NCBI RefSeq assembly: GCF_009905215.1 | Contig: NZ_CP047593.1 | Span: 2,918,900-2,982,899, forward strand | DNA: 64,000 nucleotides | Direction of reading: 5' to 3' | Source: Tichowtungia aerotolerans | Lineage (GTDB): Bacteria > Verrucomicrobiota > Kiritimatiellia > Kiritimatiellales > Tichowtungiaceae | In this document: piece after piece, positions 35,081 through 42,885 of the stretch | How the letters are laid out: the number at the start of each line of letters is the position of its first letter | Numbering within the stretch: the first letter of the stretch is position 1 | Notes under the pieces: generated by a model | Databases searched by the model: none | What the model was told of the DNA's origin: nothing | The model's input: only the letters and a program-made list of their open reading frames with translations | Translations under genes and position numbers: made by a program

Positions 35081-35116
35081 TTTTAACGCTTTCAACCTTT
35101 AACGATTTTAACGGTA
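35081..35116 (+). repeat. Intergenic TTTAACG repeat, copy 3
   Basis: TTTTAACGCTTTCAACC followed by TTTAACGATTTTAACGG, ending a few bases before ATG 35121. The first part is identical to 22418-22450 and the second to 32650-32687. Confidence 0.5.
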
Positions 35117-35120
35117 TTCA

Positions 35121-35645
35121 ATGAGAATTCTTCAATACGAAGGAATCAGCCGCCTCAGCCAAACCGTTCGGTTTTTCACATGGAACCGCACGTCGCACAC
35201 CGCCATCGAACTGGATGACGGCCGCGTCTGCGAAGCCTGGAAAAGCCGGGAGGAAGACGGAGTGCGTATTGTCGATTCTCTCCATGCGCAGCACACCCCC
35301 GGCACGATTGTCAAAGCCTACAGCATGCCGGAGCTGTCCTCCATGCAGGCCGAAGACTTCACCTCGTGGCTCATTCAGCAGGAGGGCAAACCGTACGCCT
35401 TCTGGGGCGGCATTACCCGCTTTGTCACCCGGCACGACCCGCAGCCCTTCGACCCGCAGAGCTTCAAAATAGACGATTACGACCCCGACGCATGGTTCTG
35501 CAGTTGTCTTGCCTTTGCCGGCCTTATGCATGTCGACTTCAAACTGCTCGACCGCATTCCCCCGTGGCGCGTCTCGCCCGGCATCATCAACTTTTCGCCC
35601 CGTCTTAAACTCGATGAAATTTTGCGTACAGAAGGAGCTGTCTAA
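35121..35645 (+). CDS. Permuted NlpC/P60-like (YiiX/YebB type) cysteine peptidase, phage
   Basis: 174 aa. TSHTAIELDDGRVCEAW (about 25-41) supplies a His at the start and AWFCSCLAFAGL (about 131-142) a Cys near the end, the circularly permuted order of YiiX-type NlpC/P60 papain-like enzymes. It may cleave peptidoglycan peptides as the lysis enzyme of the element or act during entry. The next gene overlaps by one base (TAATG) and encodes a small membrane protein, as in lysis cassettes. Confidence 0.62.
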   Translation: MRILQYEGISRLSQTVRFFTWNRTSHTAIELDDGRVCEAWKSREEDGVRIVDSLHAQHTPGTIVKAYSMPELSSMQAEDFTSWLIQQEGKPYAFWGGITRFVTRHDPQPFDPQSFKIDDYDPDAWFCSCLAFAGLMHVDFKLLDRIPPWRVSPGIINFSPRLKLDEILRTEGAV

Positions 35646-35866
35646 TGAAATCCTGCGACGAACTTCCTGACGGTTGCCAGCAGCGCTTTGACCGCATCGA
35701 TGAAAAGCTCGATGCCATTCACACGCATGCTGCCCGAACCAATGGTCGGGTTACCAAACTCGAAAAGTGGAATCTGGTCTTCCTCACCAGCCTGATCGTT
35801 TTGCTTTCCACCAACCCGACCGGTCTGATCACCGTCCTGAAAACCATTACGTCCTGGATTCGATAA
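35645..35866 (+). CDS. Small membrane protein, holin-like candidate
   Basis: 73 aa: a charged coiled N-terminal half (QQRFDRIDEKLDAIHTHAARTNGRVTKLE) and one transmembrane segment (WNLVFLTSLIVLLSTNPTGLITVL). This layout occurs in haemolysin XhlA-like phage proteins and some holins. Overlap with the peptidase gene supports a lysis role. Confidence 0.55.
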   Translation: MKSCDELPDGCQQRFDRIDEKLDAIHTHAARTNGRVTKLEKWNLVFLTSLIVLLSTNPTGLITVLKTITSWIR

Positions 35867-35929
35867 AGATGCATCGCCGGTATCGCCAAAGCTCTGCTGT
35901 GTAAAAAATGAATCTGTCTCGGTTCGCGA

Positions 35930-35977
35930 CTTCCAAGGGTTGGAAGAATACGGTAGAAGTTTTCCGATGTTTGGAAA
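35930..35977. promoter_or_regulatory. Two phased 17-bp dyads at the start of the AlbA-like gene
   Basis: CTTCCAAGGGTTGGAAG (35930-35946, perfect palindrome) and TTTCCGATGTTTGGAAA (35961-35977) start 31 bp apart, the same phase as the array at 26855-27082. The second contains the probable start codon ATG 35967. A bound protein would block transcription or translation start of this gene, so autoregulation or shared control is likely. Confidence 0.65.
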
Positions 35978-37391
35978 TTACGATACAGAACAGTTGCGGG
36001 AGCTGATTCGCGGGGGCGAAGGGCTGACGCTGGAATTCAAGACCTGCCGCAGCGCGATTAACCGCGATGTGTACGATACCGTCTGTGCGTTTCTCAACCG
36101 CCACGGCGGCATCATTTTGCTTGGGGTGGAAGACGACGGTAATCCGGCGGGAGTTGACCCGGCGGCCATTGATCAAATCCGAAAGGATTTTGTCACGGCA
36201 ATCAACAATCCGCAGAAAATCAGTCCGCCCACCTATCTTTCCATTGCCGAAGCCGAGCTGGACGGGGCCAAACTGCTGCATGTCTATGTTCCCGAGAGCT
36301 CGCAGGTTCATCGCTGCAATGGCCGGATTTACGACCGCAACGAAGACGGTGATCTGGATATTACAGACCACACGGCACAGGTCGCCCGGCTGTATCAGCG
36401 CAAACAGGCGACCTACAGTGAAAACAAGGTTTATCACCAGATTCAGATAAAAGACCTCCGAGCCGACCTGATTGAGCGCTGTCGGAAACACGTGCGGATC
36501 AATCGAAAAAATCATCCGTGGGTGGAGATGGACGATGCGGAGTTGGTCAAAAGCGCGCAGCTCTATCAGGCCGACCCCGAAAGCGGTAAGCAGGGCGTAA
36601 CACTGGCCGGAGTCATGCTACTTGGAACCGATGACCAGATCCTGAAGGTATGTCCCGCGCACCGTACCGACTTGATTCTGCGCAAAGTCAATGTCGACCG
36701 CTATGACGACCGCGACCTGGTTCGCACCAACCTTATCGACAGTTATGACCGGATTCTCGATTTCGTCCGCAAGCACCTGCCCGACCCGTTCTATCTGGAA
36801 GGAACGGACCGGAAGAGCCTGCGCGAAGCCATTTTCCGCGAAGTGGCCTCCAATTTGTTGATCCACCGTGAATATGCCAGCGGCATTCCCGCCCGACTGG
36901 TGATTGAGTACGGCAAAGTCACCACCTTTAATGCCAACCGCCCGCACGGATTTGGTGCGCTTGACCCTGAAACCTTTGCGCCGTACCCGAAAAATCCCGT
37001 CATCGGTGCATTTTTCCGGGAAATCGACCGGGCCGACGAACTCGGCTCCGGCATGCGCAATATGGTGCGTTACGGAAAAACCTATGGCGGTGCCGATCCG
37101 CAGCTCATTGAAGGCGATGAATTCCAAATGATTCTCAGTGTGCCGGAGTTTGAAGAAGCTGCAGGGCAGGGGACACCGACAGCGTCGGGGAAAACGTCGG
37201 GGAAAACGTCGGGGAAAATTCTAAAAATTGTCGGGGAAAACGGGCAAGTAACGATTCCTGAATTGGCTGAAAAGATAGGGGTTACAGAACGTTCAATTGA
37301 GCGGGCAATTCAAAAATTACAAACGCAAGGTATTCTAAGACGCATTGGCCCGGCAAAAGGTGGGCGCTGGGAGATCGTGAGCCAGGAATAA
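35967..37391 (+). CDS. AlbA_2/RecG-like ATP-binding regulator (Schlafen-like N-domain)
   Basis: 474 aa from ATG 35967 (a TTG at 35940 would add 9). Residues about 14-130 form an AlbA_2/Schlafen-like domain (ESLTLEFK-type GEGLTLEFKTCRS, GGIILLGVEDDG). About 190-375 is an HATPase_c_4-type domain with REAIFREVASNLLIHREY and a FxNRPHGFG-like segment. A flexible linker repeats SGKT three times (12-bp tandem unit from 37185), and a C-terminal winged HTH follows (ITIPELAEKIGVTERSIERAIQKLQ). Such proteins are called ATP-dependent helicase-like or transcription regulators and often travel with mobile elements and defence islands. The phased dyads over its start suggest it binds them itself or shares the array's protein. 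Confidence 0.7.
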   Translation: MFGNYDTEQLRELIRGGEGLTLEFKTCRSAINRDVYDTVCAFLNRHGGIILLGVEDDGNPAGVDPAAIDQIRKDFVTAINNPQKISPPTYLSIAEAELDGAKLLHVYVPESSQVHRCNGRIYDRNEDGDLDITDHTAQVARLYQRKQATYSENKVYHQIQIKDLRADLIERCRKHVRINRKNHPWVEMDDAELVKSAQLYQADPESGKQGVTLAGVMLLGTDDQILKVCPAHRTDLILRKVNVDRYDDRDLVRTNLIDSYDRILDFVRKHLPDPFYLEGTDRKSLREAIFREVASNLLIHREYASGIPARLVIEYGKVTTFNANRPHGFGALDPETFAPYPKNPVIGAFFREIDRADELGSGMRNMVRYGKTYGGADPQLIEGDEFQMILSVPEFEEAAGQGTPTASGKTSGKTSGKILKIVGENGQVTIPELAEKIGVTERSIERAIQKLQTQGILRRIGPAKGGRWEIVSQE

Positions 37392-37405
37392 TCGTTTCTG
37401 AGACG

Positions 37406-37565
37406 CTCTGAAAAGTGTGGCAGAAAGTGTGGCTTTGAAATTGGATTTTGGCCGACAGATCGAGCGGTTGGATCGATTTTCCCAAAAATCGGGCGACCTC
37501 TTCCTGTTTATTCAAGATATTGGGCCTGAAACAGTCTGAAAAGTGTGGTCTAAAGTGTGGCTTTT
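37406..37565. repeat. Direct repeats AAGTGTGG, arm-site-like
   Basis: TCTGAAAAGTGTGGCAGAAAGTGTGGCTTT, given as its two halves TCTGAAAAGTGTGG and CAGAAAGTGTGGCTTT (37406-37437), recurs with few changes at 37534-37565. Each has two AAGTGTGG units about 13 bp apart. Paired direct repeats beside a tRNA/tmRNA 3' end are typical of tyrosine-integrase arm sites; no integrase is encoded nearby. Confidence 0.5.
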
Positions 37566-37606
37566 ACCCGTTCTAAACCTCCTTTTTTCAAACATTTTCA
37601 CCCTGC

Positions 37607-37635
37607 TTGACATCGCTCGGTCATTTTCGTATATT
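37607..37635 (+). promoter_or_regulatory. Consensus sigma-70 promoter
   Basis: TTGACA (37607-37612), 17 bp, TATATT (37630-37635). The start would be near 37642, giving a ~98-nt RNA that ends in the tRNA/tmRNA-like 3' end with CCA at 37739. Confidence 0.65.
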
Positions 37636-37641
37636 CTTCTT

Positions 37642-37739
<98 letters not shown>

Positions 37740-37775
37740 CTCAGAAGATATTGATTAACAGCACTTTGTAAAAGG

Positions 37776-39064
37776 GGCTCTTCCCCAAAGACGGGGGCAA
37801 GGGCGAATTTTTATTAACCACACATCACAATTACTCTCAATCTGTAATTGCTGAAATTCCTAAAGCCGTAGGCTCTTCTCTGAATCAGCTCCATCTTGGT
37901 ATGGAAGCCTTCTGTAATGCCGTTGTTGCGGGTGAACCTCCACATCCGGGCGATCTCATCGCGCCAGGAACTCAATGTGGCCCCCAGCGTGCGCAACGGC
38001 TCGAATGGACTGTTGCGCAGCTGATCGATCCAGTACAGCAGGCGTGAGATTAGCGGCCGGCAGTCCTTTTGTGTTCGATGCTTCTGGTTGAGCAGTTCGC
38101 ATAGCTCCTCTTTGGCCTTGTACACCATACCAATCGCTGGGTTCTGCTCAAAATATCGCTCCAGACGGGCTTGCTGCTCCGGGCGCAGGTTTTCGCCTTT
38201 TCGGCGCATCAGCGATAGCAGCCCACGGTTTTTACGCCCTACAGGGTCAAGTAGCTTCCATGTGTCGAGGAAATGGCGGATGACGGTTCGCACCACATGG
38301 AACCGATCGCTGACGATCAATGCATTCGGGAAATACTTCCGAGCCAAGCTGCGATAGCTTGATGAAAGGTCGATACAGACCACCTGAACGCGCTCTCGGC
38401 CTTTCATTCGCATCAGAGCGCTATGCAGGGAGTGCTCCGATCGTCCCTTGGCTACCTCGAATATCCGATGCTTCTGCAGGTCACAGAAGGTCGTTGCGTA
38501 TCCCTGCTTCTTGGTGAAGAAGTGTTCATCAATACCCAGAACCGTCGGGCACAACCGGCTGGAAAACATCTTCTCTTTAAGCTCCAGATGGTCATGAAAC
38601 CACCGCTCGACAGTAGCGGATCCGATCCGCCGGGTGCGGTGCAGCTGTTGCTGGCTGATGCCGTCACGGTGATCCATAAAGATCTCCTGACGGAACATCT
38701 CGGTACTGCGCCGGTACGGCAGCAGGCCGGGCACTCGGGCCCTAAAATAGCGTCTGCAGTCTTCGCAGCGATATTTACGCAGCGTCAAGTACAGCCAGGT
38801 GTTTTTCGTTCCAATGCTTTCATGACGCAGCTTCCGTACAAATCGATCCTTAGTGCGCAGCTGCTCTGAACTGCATTGCGGACAGGCCACCGGGCCAACG
38901 TACTCGGCATGAATCATCACGCCACCGTGGCGGACTACGGAATGAACCTTGATGCCGGGGCCGACCAGGTCTATCTTCTCTTGGGGCATAGCGATCTCCT
39001 TTTTATTCCAACTGCTACCTTAGCAGTCAGGGATCGCCCTTGCCCCCGTCTTTGAGGAAGAGCC
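37776..39064 (-). mobile_element. ISL3-family insertion sequence, copy 1 (intact)
   Basis: 1289 bp bounded by imperfect ~30-bp inverted repeats (GGCTCTTCCCCAAAGACGGG at the left; the right end reads GGCTCTTCCTCAAAGACGGG on the other strand). It carries one transposase gene. The 8 bases on either side (GTAAAAGG and TTAGGCTT) do not match, so no target duplication is visible. A second copy in opposite orientation is at 60006-61295. Confidence 0.88.
37814..38989 (-). CDS. ISL3-family transposase
   Basis: 391 aa. Zinc-binding cysteines (CPQCSSEQ, then YRCEDCRRYF; about 36-82), an HTH (GISQQQLHRTRRIGSATVERWF), then the DDE core: LGIDEHFFTKKQGY (about 150-163), IVSDRFHVVRTV (about 222-233) and a C-terminal Glu region (ITEGFHTKMELIQRRAYGFRNF). 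Length and motif order are those of ISL3 transposases. GGAGAT precedes the ATG, four C residues follow it, and the frame is intact. It may also serve the copy at 60 kb, whose own start is out of frame. Confidence 0.9.
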   Translation of the reverse strand: MPQEKIDLVGPGIKVHSVVRHGGVMIHAEYVGPVACPQCSSEQLRTKDRFVRKLRHESIGTKNTWLYLTLRKYRCEDCRRYFRARVPGLLPYRRSTEMFRQEIFMDHRDGISQQQLHRTRRIGSATVERWFHDHLELKEKMFSSRLCPTVLGIDEHFFTKKQGYATTFCDLQKHRIFEVAKGRSEHSLHSALMRMKGRERVQVVCIDLSSSYRSLARKYFPNALIVSDRFHVVRTVIRHFLDTWKLLDPVGRKNRGLLSLMRRKGENLRPEQQARLERYFEQNPAIGMVYKAKEELCELLNQKHRTQKDCRPLISRLLYWIDQLRNSPFEPLRTLGATLSSWRDEIARMWRFTRNNGITEGFHTKMELIQRRAYGFRNFSNYRLRVIVMCG

Positions 39065-39384
39065 TTAGGCTTTCTTGGTGCCACATGACTGAAAATATTC
39101 CTTGGCAGGAAATCGCAGAACAAATTTCTATGCTCCAATGATTCGGCTCAGCAAACAACTTATGATCCAATTTAGTTTTCCAGATATTTCAATAGGAAAC
39201 AAGTGGGGTTATGGAGAACAGAATTTGTTATAAGGCGTTGTTTGTAAGGCAATTTATTCAGATGTAGATCGGCTTGTCGCGTAAATTGTCGGTCAAAAGA
39301 AAAATTTATGTTTTCAGAGTTGACCTGCATGGTAAATGGAGAGATATTTGTTTGAAACACACGTGTGTTCGGGTGGTTTTTTGC
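39065..39384. other. Upstream region of the LacI-type gene
   Basis: 320 AT-rich bases without a gene. The only recognisable content is the promoter and operator at 39320-39369. A frame read through from 39274 is open but includes the operator and is not part of the regulator. Confidence 0.6.
39320..39369 (+). promoter_or_regulatory. lacI-type promoter with operator AACACACGTGTGTT
   Basis: TTGACC (39320-39325), 17 bp, GATATT (39343-39348); the 14-bp perfect palindrome AACACACGTGTGTT at 39356-39369 covers the expected start point. This is the layout of an autoregulated repressor. The same palindrome is at 40386-40399 and 52263-52276. Confidence 0.75.
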
Positions 39385-40368
39385 ATGAAGAAACAAGTAA
39401 CAATTAAAGATATTGCGAAAGAGTTGGGAGTATCTCACTCGGTAGTTTCCCGTGCATTAAACCCAAATCCAGATAAAAATGCACGTATTTCTCCAGAGAC
39501 AAAAGAGCGAATTGTTAAGACGGCCAAGCGCTTGGGGTTTCAGAGGAATCGCATTGCTGAGTTTCTGAAACATGGCAAAGCTGCGACAATTGGTGTTTTT
39601 ATGCCGGAATTCTCTAATCGTTTGGGAGCAGACTTAATGATGGGGATTTCTGAAGCTGCTGCAGAATATGGGTTCCCTCTAAATTTTTATTTTGGCATGA
39701 ATTATTCATCTTTTGAGACATTTATTCATAAAAATATAAAAAACCCGTGTTCTGGGATTATTTCTTATCCATTTGAGTTTGGGGAATCTGAGGAATTGAA
39801 GAAGTTATTCTCAGAGTTTGCGGACAGTGGTGGAAAGACCATCTTGTTGAATACGACATGTGGATCGGGCTTTCCGGTACTTTATATGAATAATCAAAAA
39901 GGAAGTCAGATTGCTGCCGATTTCTTAATTAAAAAAGCCTGTTCATTGTATTTAGTAGATAACAGTCATCGAGGTAGGTCTGACTCATTTTTGTCGTATA
40001 TAGACGGCAAAGGGTTCCTAGATCGATGTGTGCGATTTGATTTTCAAGAATTTCCTACTATTTTTAAGCGTGTTGCGGACAATCGTACAGGTTTCCCAAT
40101 AGGCATATTTGCTGCAAATGATCAGAATGCTGCAGATATTATCCGCAAGGTAAGAGAGTTGGGTTTGCAGTTTAAAGAGGAGATTGCACTGGTAGGCTAT
40201 GATGATTTGCAACTTGCTGCGCAATTGGACCCTCCTTTAACAACCATTCACCAACCTTTTCGTTATGAAGGGCGTCGGGCTGTTGAAAAATTGATCAATG
40301 TTATCTATGGCGGAAACGAGGAAGATGAATCAATTGATCCGTTTTTAGTTGAAAGAGAGACGGCATAA
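39385..40368 (+). CDS. LacI-family transcription regulator
   Basis: 327 aa from ATG 39385. The N-terminal HTH is clear (KQVTIKDIAKELGVSHSVVSRALNPNP), with hinge-type RIAEFLKHGKAATIGVFMPEF and a periplasmic-binding-like effector domain ending VGYDDLQLAAQLDPPLTTIHQPF (about 270-292). The usual hinge helix motif is slightly changed (NRIAEFLKHG for ARxLxxg). It should bind CG-centred palindromes, and three such operators exist in the window (39356, 40386, 52263). The effector is probably a sugar from the locus. The first catabolic gene starts 44 bp downstream behind its own operator. Confidence 0.88.
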   Translation: MKKQVTIKDIAKELGVSHSVVSRALNPNPDKNARISPETKERIVKTAKRLGFQRNRIAEFLKHGKAATIGVFMPEFSNRLGADLMMGISEAAAEYGFPLNFYFGMNYSSFETFIHKNIKNPCSGIISYPFEFGESEELKKLFSEFADSGGKTILLNTTCGSGFPVLYMNNQKGSQIAADFLIKKACSLYLVDNSHRGRSDSFLSYIDGKGFLDRCVRFDFQEFPTIFKRVADNRTGFPIGIFAANDQNAADIIRKVRELGLQFKEEIALVGYDDLQLAAQLDPPLTTIHQPFRYEGRRAVEKLINVIYGGNEEDESIDPFLVERETA

Positions 40369-40385
40369 AAAATTTTCCACAAAAA

Positions 40386-40399
40386 AACACACGTGTGTT
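40386..40399. promoter_or_regulatory. LacI-type operator before the epimerase gene
   Basis: AACACACGTGTGTT, perfect palindrome, 13 bp before ATG 40413 and 17 bp after lacI. The flank TTTTCCACAAAAA matches the flank of the 52263 site (TTTTCACAAAAA). It overlaps a GTG (40395) that would otherwise extend the downstream gene. Confidence 0.75.
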
Positions 40400-40412
40400 C
40401 GACGAGTTGAAT

Positions 40413-41612
40413 ATGTTTGAAAAAGAGATAACCAGATATCGGAACGAACTTTTAAGTTCGGTTATTCCCTTTTGGGAAGAGCATTGTGTGGATAAAGAAT
40501 TCGGCGGGTATTTCACTTCATTAGATCGTGACGGATCTGTTTATGACTATACGAAATATATGTGGATGCAGTGGCGCATTGTGTACATGTTCAGCGAGCT
40601 GCATTTGAGCGAATACAGCCGACCCGGCTGGCTGGATATTGCCGAAAGAGGATTTGATTTTCTCTACAAACACGGACGAGACGAAACGGGGCATTATTAC
40701 TTTGCCCTGAACAGGAAAGGGGAACCTTCCATTGCTGCATATAATATTTTCTCTGACTGCTTTGCCGCCATGGGAAGCGCTGCTCTGTATAAGGCAACCG
40801 GCACAGACCGTTATCGTCGAGCTGCCGAAGATGCCATGAATGGCTATCTTGCCCGGATAGATAACCCAAAAGCGCAGTGGGAAAAAAGTCTTGCCGGACG
40901 GCAGCGTTTTCTTTCTCTCGGGCATTACATGATGCTGGCTAATCTCGGTGTTATTATGGATGAATGCCTGGATGCCGACCGTTATCGCAGCGATCTGGAC
41001 AGCGCTATTTCTATAGTGCTCGACAGGTTCTGGAATCCTGAGTTGGGTCTGATGTTCGAGAATGTGTTGCCGAACGGCGGCTTTGATCTGGAGAGCTGCG
41101 AAGGGAGGATGCTTAATCCGGGGCATGTGCTTGAAGCCATGTGGTTTATTCTTAACTATTTTGACCGAAACGGCGGAGATCCTCATAACCTTATTAAGGT
41201 TGCAAAGATTATCAAGGCGGCATTGAAAACCGGATGGGATACAGAGCACGGTGGCCTCTTCTATTTCATGGATGCACAGAACAAACCGCATCTGGAGCTC
41301 CAGTGGGATATGAAGCTCTGGTGGCCGCAGTGCGAAGCACTGATTGCCTGTCTGTATGCCTTCAAAATGACCGGCGATCGCGAATTCTATGACTGGTTTG
41401 TTAAATTCAATGAGTGGACATGGAATCATTTTCGCGATCCGGAATTTGGGGAATGGTATGGCTATCTTAATCGGCAGGGAGCTCCGACTCACTCTCTCAA
41501 GGGTGGCAAATGGAAAACCTTCTTCCATTTGCCGCGCTGCCTGTTGATGTCTGTCCGCCTGATGCAAGACATTAAGAATGCTCTAACCACGACAGAATTT
41601 GGAGAAATATGA
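40413..41612 (+). CDS. N-acylglucosamine 2-epimerase (AGE/RenBP) family protein
   Basis: 399 aa from ATG 40413; a GTG at 40395 lies inside the operator and is rejected. The family's (alpha/alpha)6 barrel is visible through WEEHCVDKEFGGYFTSLDRDG (about 16-36), MWMQWRIVYMFSEL (about 48-61), NPGHVLEAMWFI (about 233-244) and LWWPQCEALIA (about 304-314), with the conserved His/Glu/Arg positions. It interconverts N-acetylglucosamine and N-acetylmannosamine or acts on cellobiose/mannose-type sugars in relatives. Next to an aldolase of the NAL/DHDPS family it hints at amino-sugar or sialic-acid-like chemistry, but substrate is not certain. The next gene overlaps by 4 nt. Confidence 0.85.
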   Translation: MFEKEITRYRNELLSSVIPFWEEHCVDKEFGGYFTSLDRDGSVYDYTKYMWMQWRIVYMFSELHLSEYSRPGWLDIAERGFDFLYKHGRDETGHYYFALNRKGEPSIAAYNIFSDCFAAMGSAALYKATGTDRYRRAAEDAMNGYLARIDNPKAQWEKSLAGRQRFLSLGHYMMLANLGVIMDECLDADRYRSDLDSAISIVLDRFWNPELGLMFENVLPNGGFDLESCEGRMLNPGHVLEAMWFILNYFDRNGGDPHNLIKVAKIIKAALKTGWDTEHGGLFYFMDAQNKPHLELQWDMKLWWPQCEALIACLYAFKMTGDREFYDWFVKFNEWTWNHFRDPEFGEWYGYLNRQGAPTHSLKGGKWKTFFHLPRCLLMSVRLMQDIKNALTTTEFGEI

Positions 41613-42874
41613 TGAAAGCTCAGCTTAAGACTGCTGTCGAAAAAAATATTCGCTGGTTTGAATGTTCCGGAATCATGCGCCCAAGCGATGGGTTTTGGGG
41701 CGTTGCTGAGCGCATTGCTGTTATGGAGCTCAACGAGGCAGAAAAAAAGATCAACGACATGTTTCCTTGTCAGACTCGGCTTAATGCTGGAACAGTAGTT
41801 CTGGATCATCGGCGGGCGGATTGTGCTCTTGAGAGCGCGTTGATGTTTGATCTTGCTTCCGAATATTTTGGCAGGAATGACTATCGAAAAATCGCAACGA
41901 ACTTAATTCAGTTTTTATTGAATCGCAGTTGTTTGCAGGTAACCGATCCTGATTCTGAATTTTTCAATCTATGGAAATGGGCGACTCCTCTATTTTTTGA
42001 TGCAAACAAAATTTGGATCGATGATAATTCCTGGATTGTAATTTGTCTTTTGATATTAGCCCAGAGAGGTCACGAAGGACTTCACGAAACAGCTTTGTCC
42101 ACTGCTGACGCATTGCAAAAACAGATGCAGCTTTATTTCGATTTTATTGAACAGAAAGGACGTAACGCGAAATATAATACGGCCATATTTGGTGTTCAGC
42201 TTAATCCTCATTGGATCGGACTTGCAACTCTGGCATTGGCCTTTGCCGACAAAACTCGGAAAACGCGAAACAGTTATAATCTTATTAGAAGGTACTACGA
42301 TATAGTACTTGATGGACCTCATGCATGGGATCTGGATTCCCTATGTAAAAGCGCCAGCGGCGTTTCCTGGGCAATCTCCGAGTTTGCCTATCTGAGTTTT
42401 GTTGCCCCGCTTGTCGCCCAAATTTGCGGTGATGAGCGGATCATGAGGGTTGCTGAAAAGGCCGCCGATATTTTGCTGAAGAACCAGATGTCGGATGGAC
42501 ATTTTACCTCCAATCATTTTGAAGCACCCGCGGGAGATCATTTGGCTGATCTGATTTATACCCAAAATTGGGCGACTCTTGGCCTCTATCATTTAGCTAA
42601 ACTAAGTCCGGCAAAAGTGGAATACCGAGCAGCATTTGAAAAGTCTGCCCAATTTCTGATCGACATCCAGGATTCCTCTGGAACTTCTCTTTTTGATGGT
42701 TGTTGGCGTGGTATGTATGACTGTGATGTTGGAGCTTGGGGCGGTGGGAACAGGTTCGAAGGCGGTAAAGGCAGCATTTATTCGGGATGGACTAACGCAG
42801 TGATAAGCATCGCTTTTTTATTGGAACTTACAGACTCGACGTTGTCCTCATGGTTACTCACAGATGCAGAATAA
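41609..42874 (+). CDS. Alpha/alpha-barrel glycosidase-like protein, unknown
   Basis: 421 aa without a signal peptide, translationally coupled to the epimerase (ATGA overlap). It is helical throughout with repeated hydrophobic pairs and conserved-looking IWIDDNSWIVICLL (about 132-145), HAWDLDSLCKSASGVSWAISEFAYL (about 235-259) and DCDVGAWGGGNRF (about 373-385). It resembles (alpha/alpha)6 barrels such as GH88/GH105 or AGE-like enzymes. I cannot assign a family, so it is described as a probable sugar-active enzyme from fold and context. Confidence 0.55.
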   Translation: MMKAQLKTAVEKNIRWFECSGIMRPSDGFWGVAERIAVMELNEAEKKINDMFPCQTRLNAGTVVLDHRRADCALESALMFDLASEYFGRNDYRKIATNLIQFLLNRSCLQVTDPDSEFFNLWKWATPLFFDANKIWIDDNSWIVICLLILAQRGHEGLHETALSTADALQKQMQLYFDFIEQKGRNAKYNTAIFGVQLNPHWIGLATLALAFADKTRKTRNSYNLIRRYYDIVLDGPHAWDLDSLCKSASGVSWAISEFAYLSFVAPLVAQICGDERIMRVAEKAADILLKNQMSDGHFTSNHFEAPAGDHLADLIYTQNWATLGLYHLAKLSPAKVEYRAAFEKSAQFLIDIQDSSGTSLFDGCWRGMYDCDVGAWGGGNRFEGGKGSIYSGWTNAVISIAFLLELTDSTLSSWLLTDAE

Positions 42875-42885
42875 GTTTTTAGGAG

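Noticed and set aside
37768-39072. Target-site duplication of ISL3 copy 1
   Set aside because: The 8 flanking bases differ (GTAAAAGG versus TTAGGCTT), also after testing an exchange of flanks with copy 2.
39274-39384. N-terminal extension of the LacI-type regulator by 37 codons
   Set aside because: It runs through the promoter and operator; the conserved HTH begins right after ATG 39385.
40395-40412. GTG start of the epimerase
   Set aside because: It lies in the LacI operator palindrome. ATG 40413 begins at the family's usual N-terminus.
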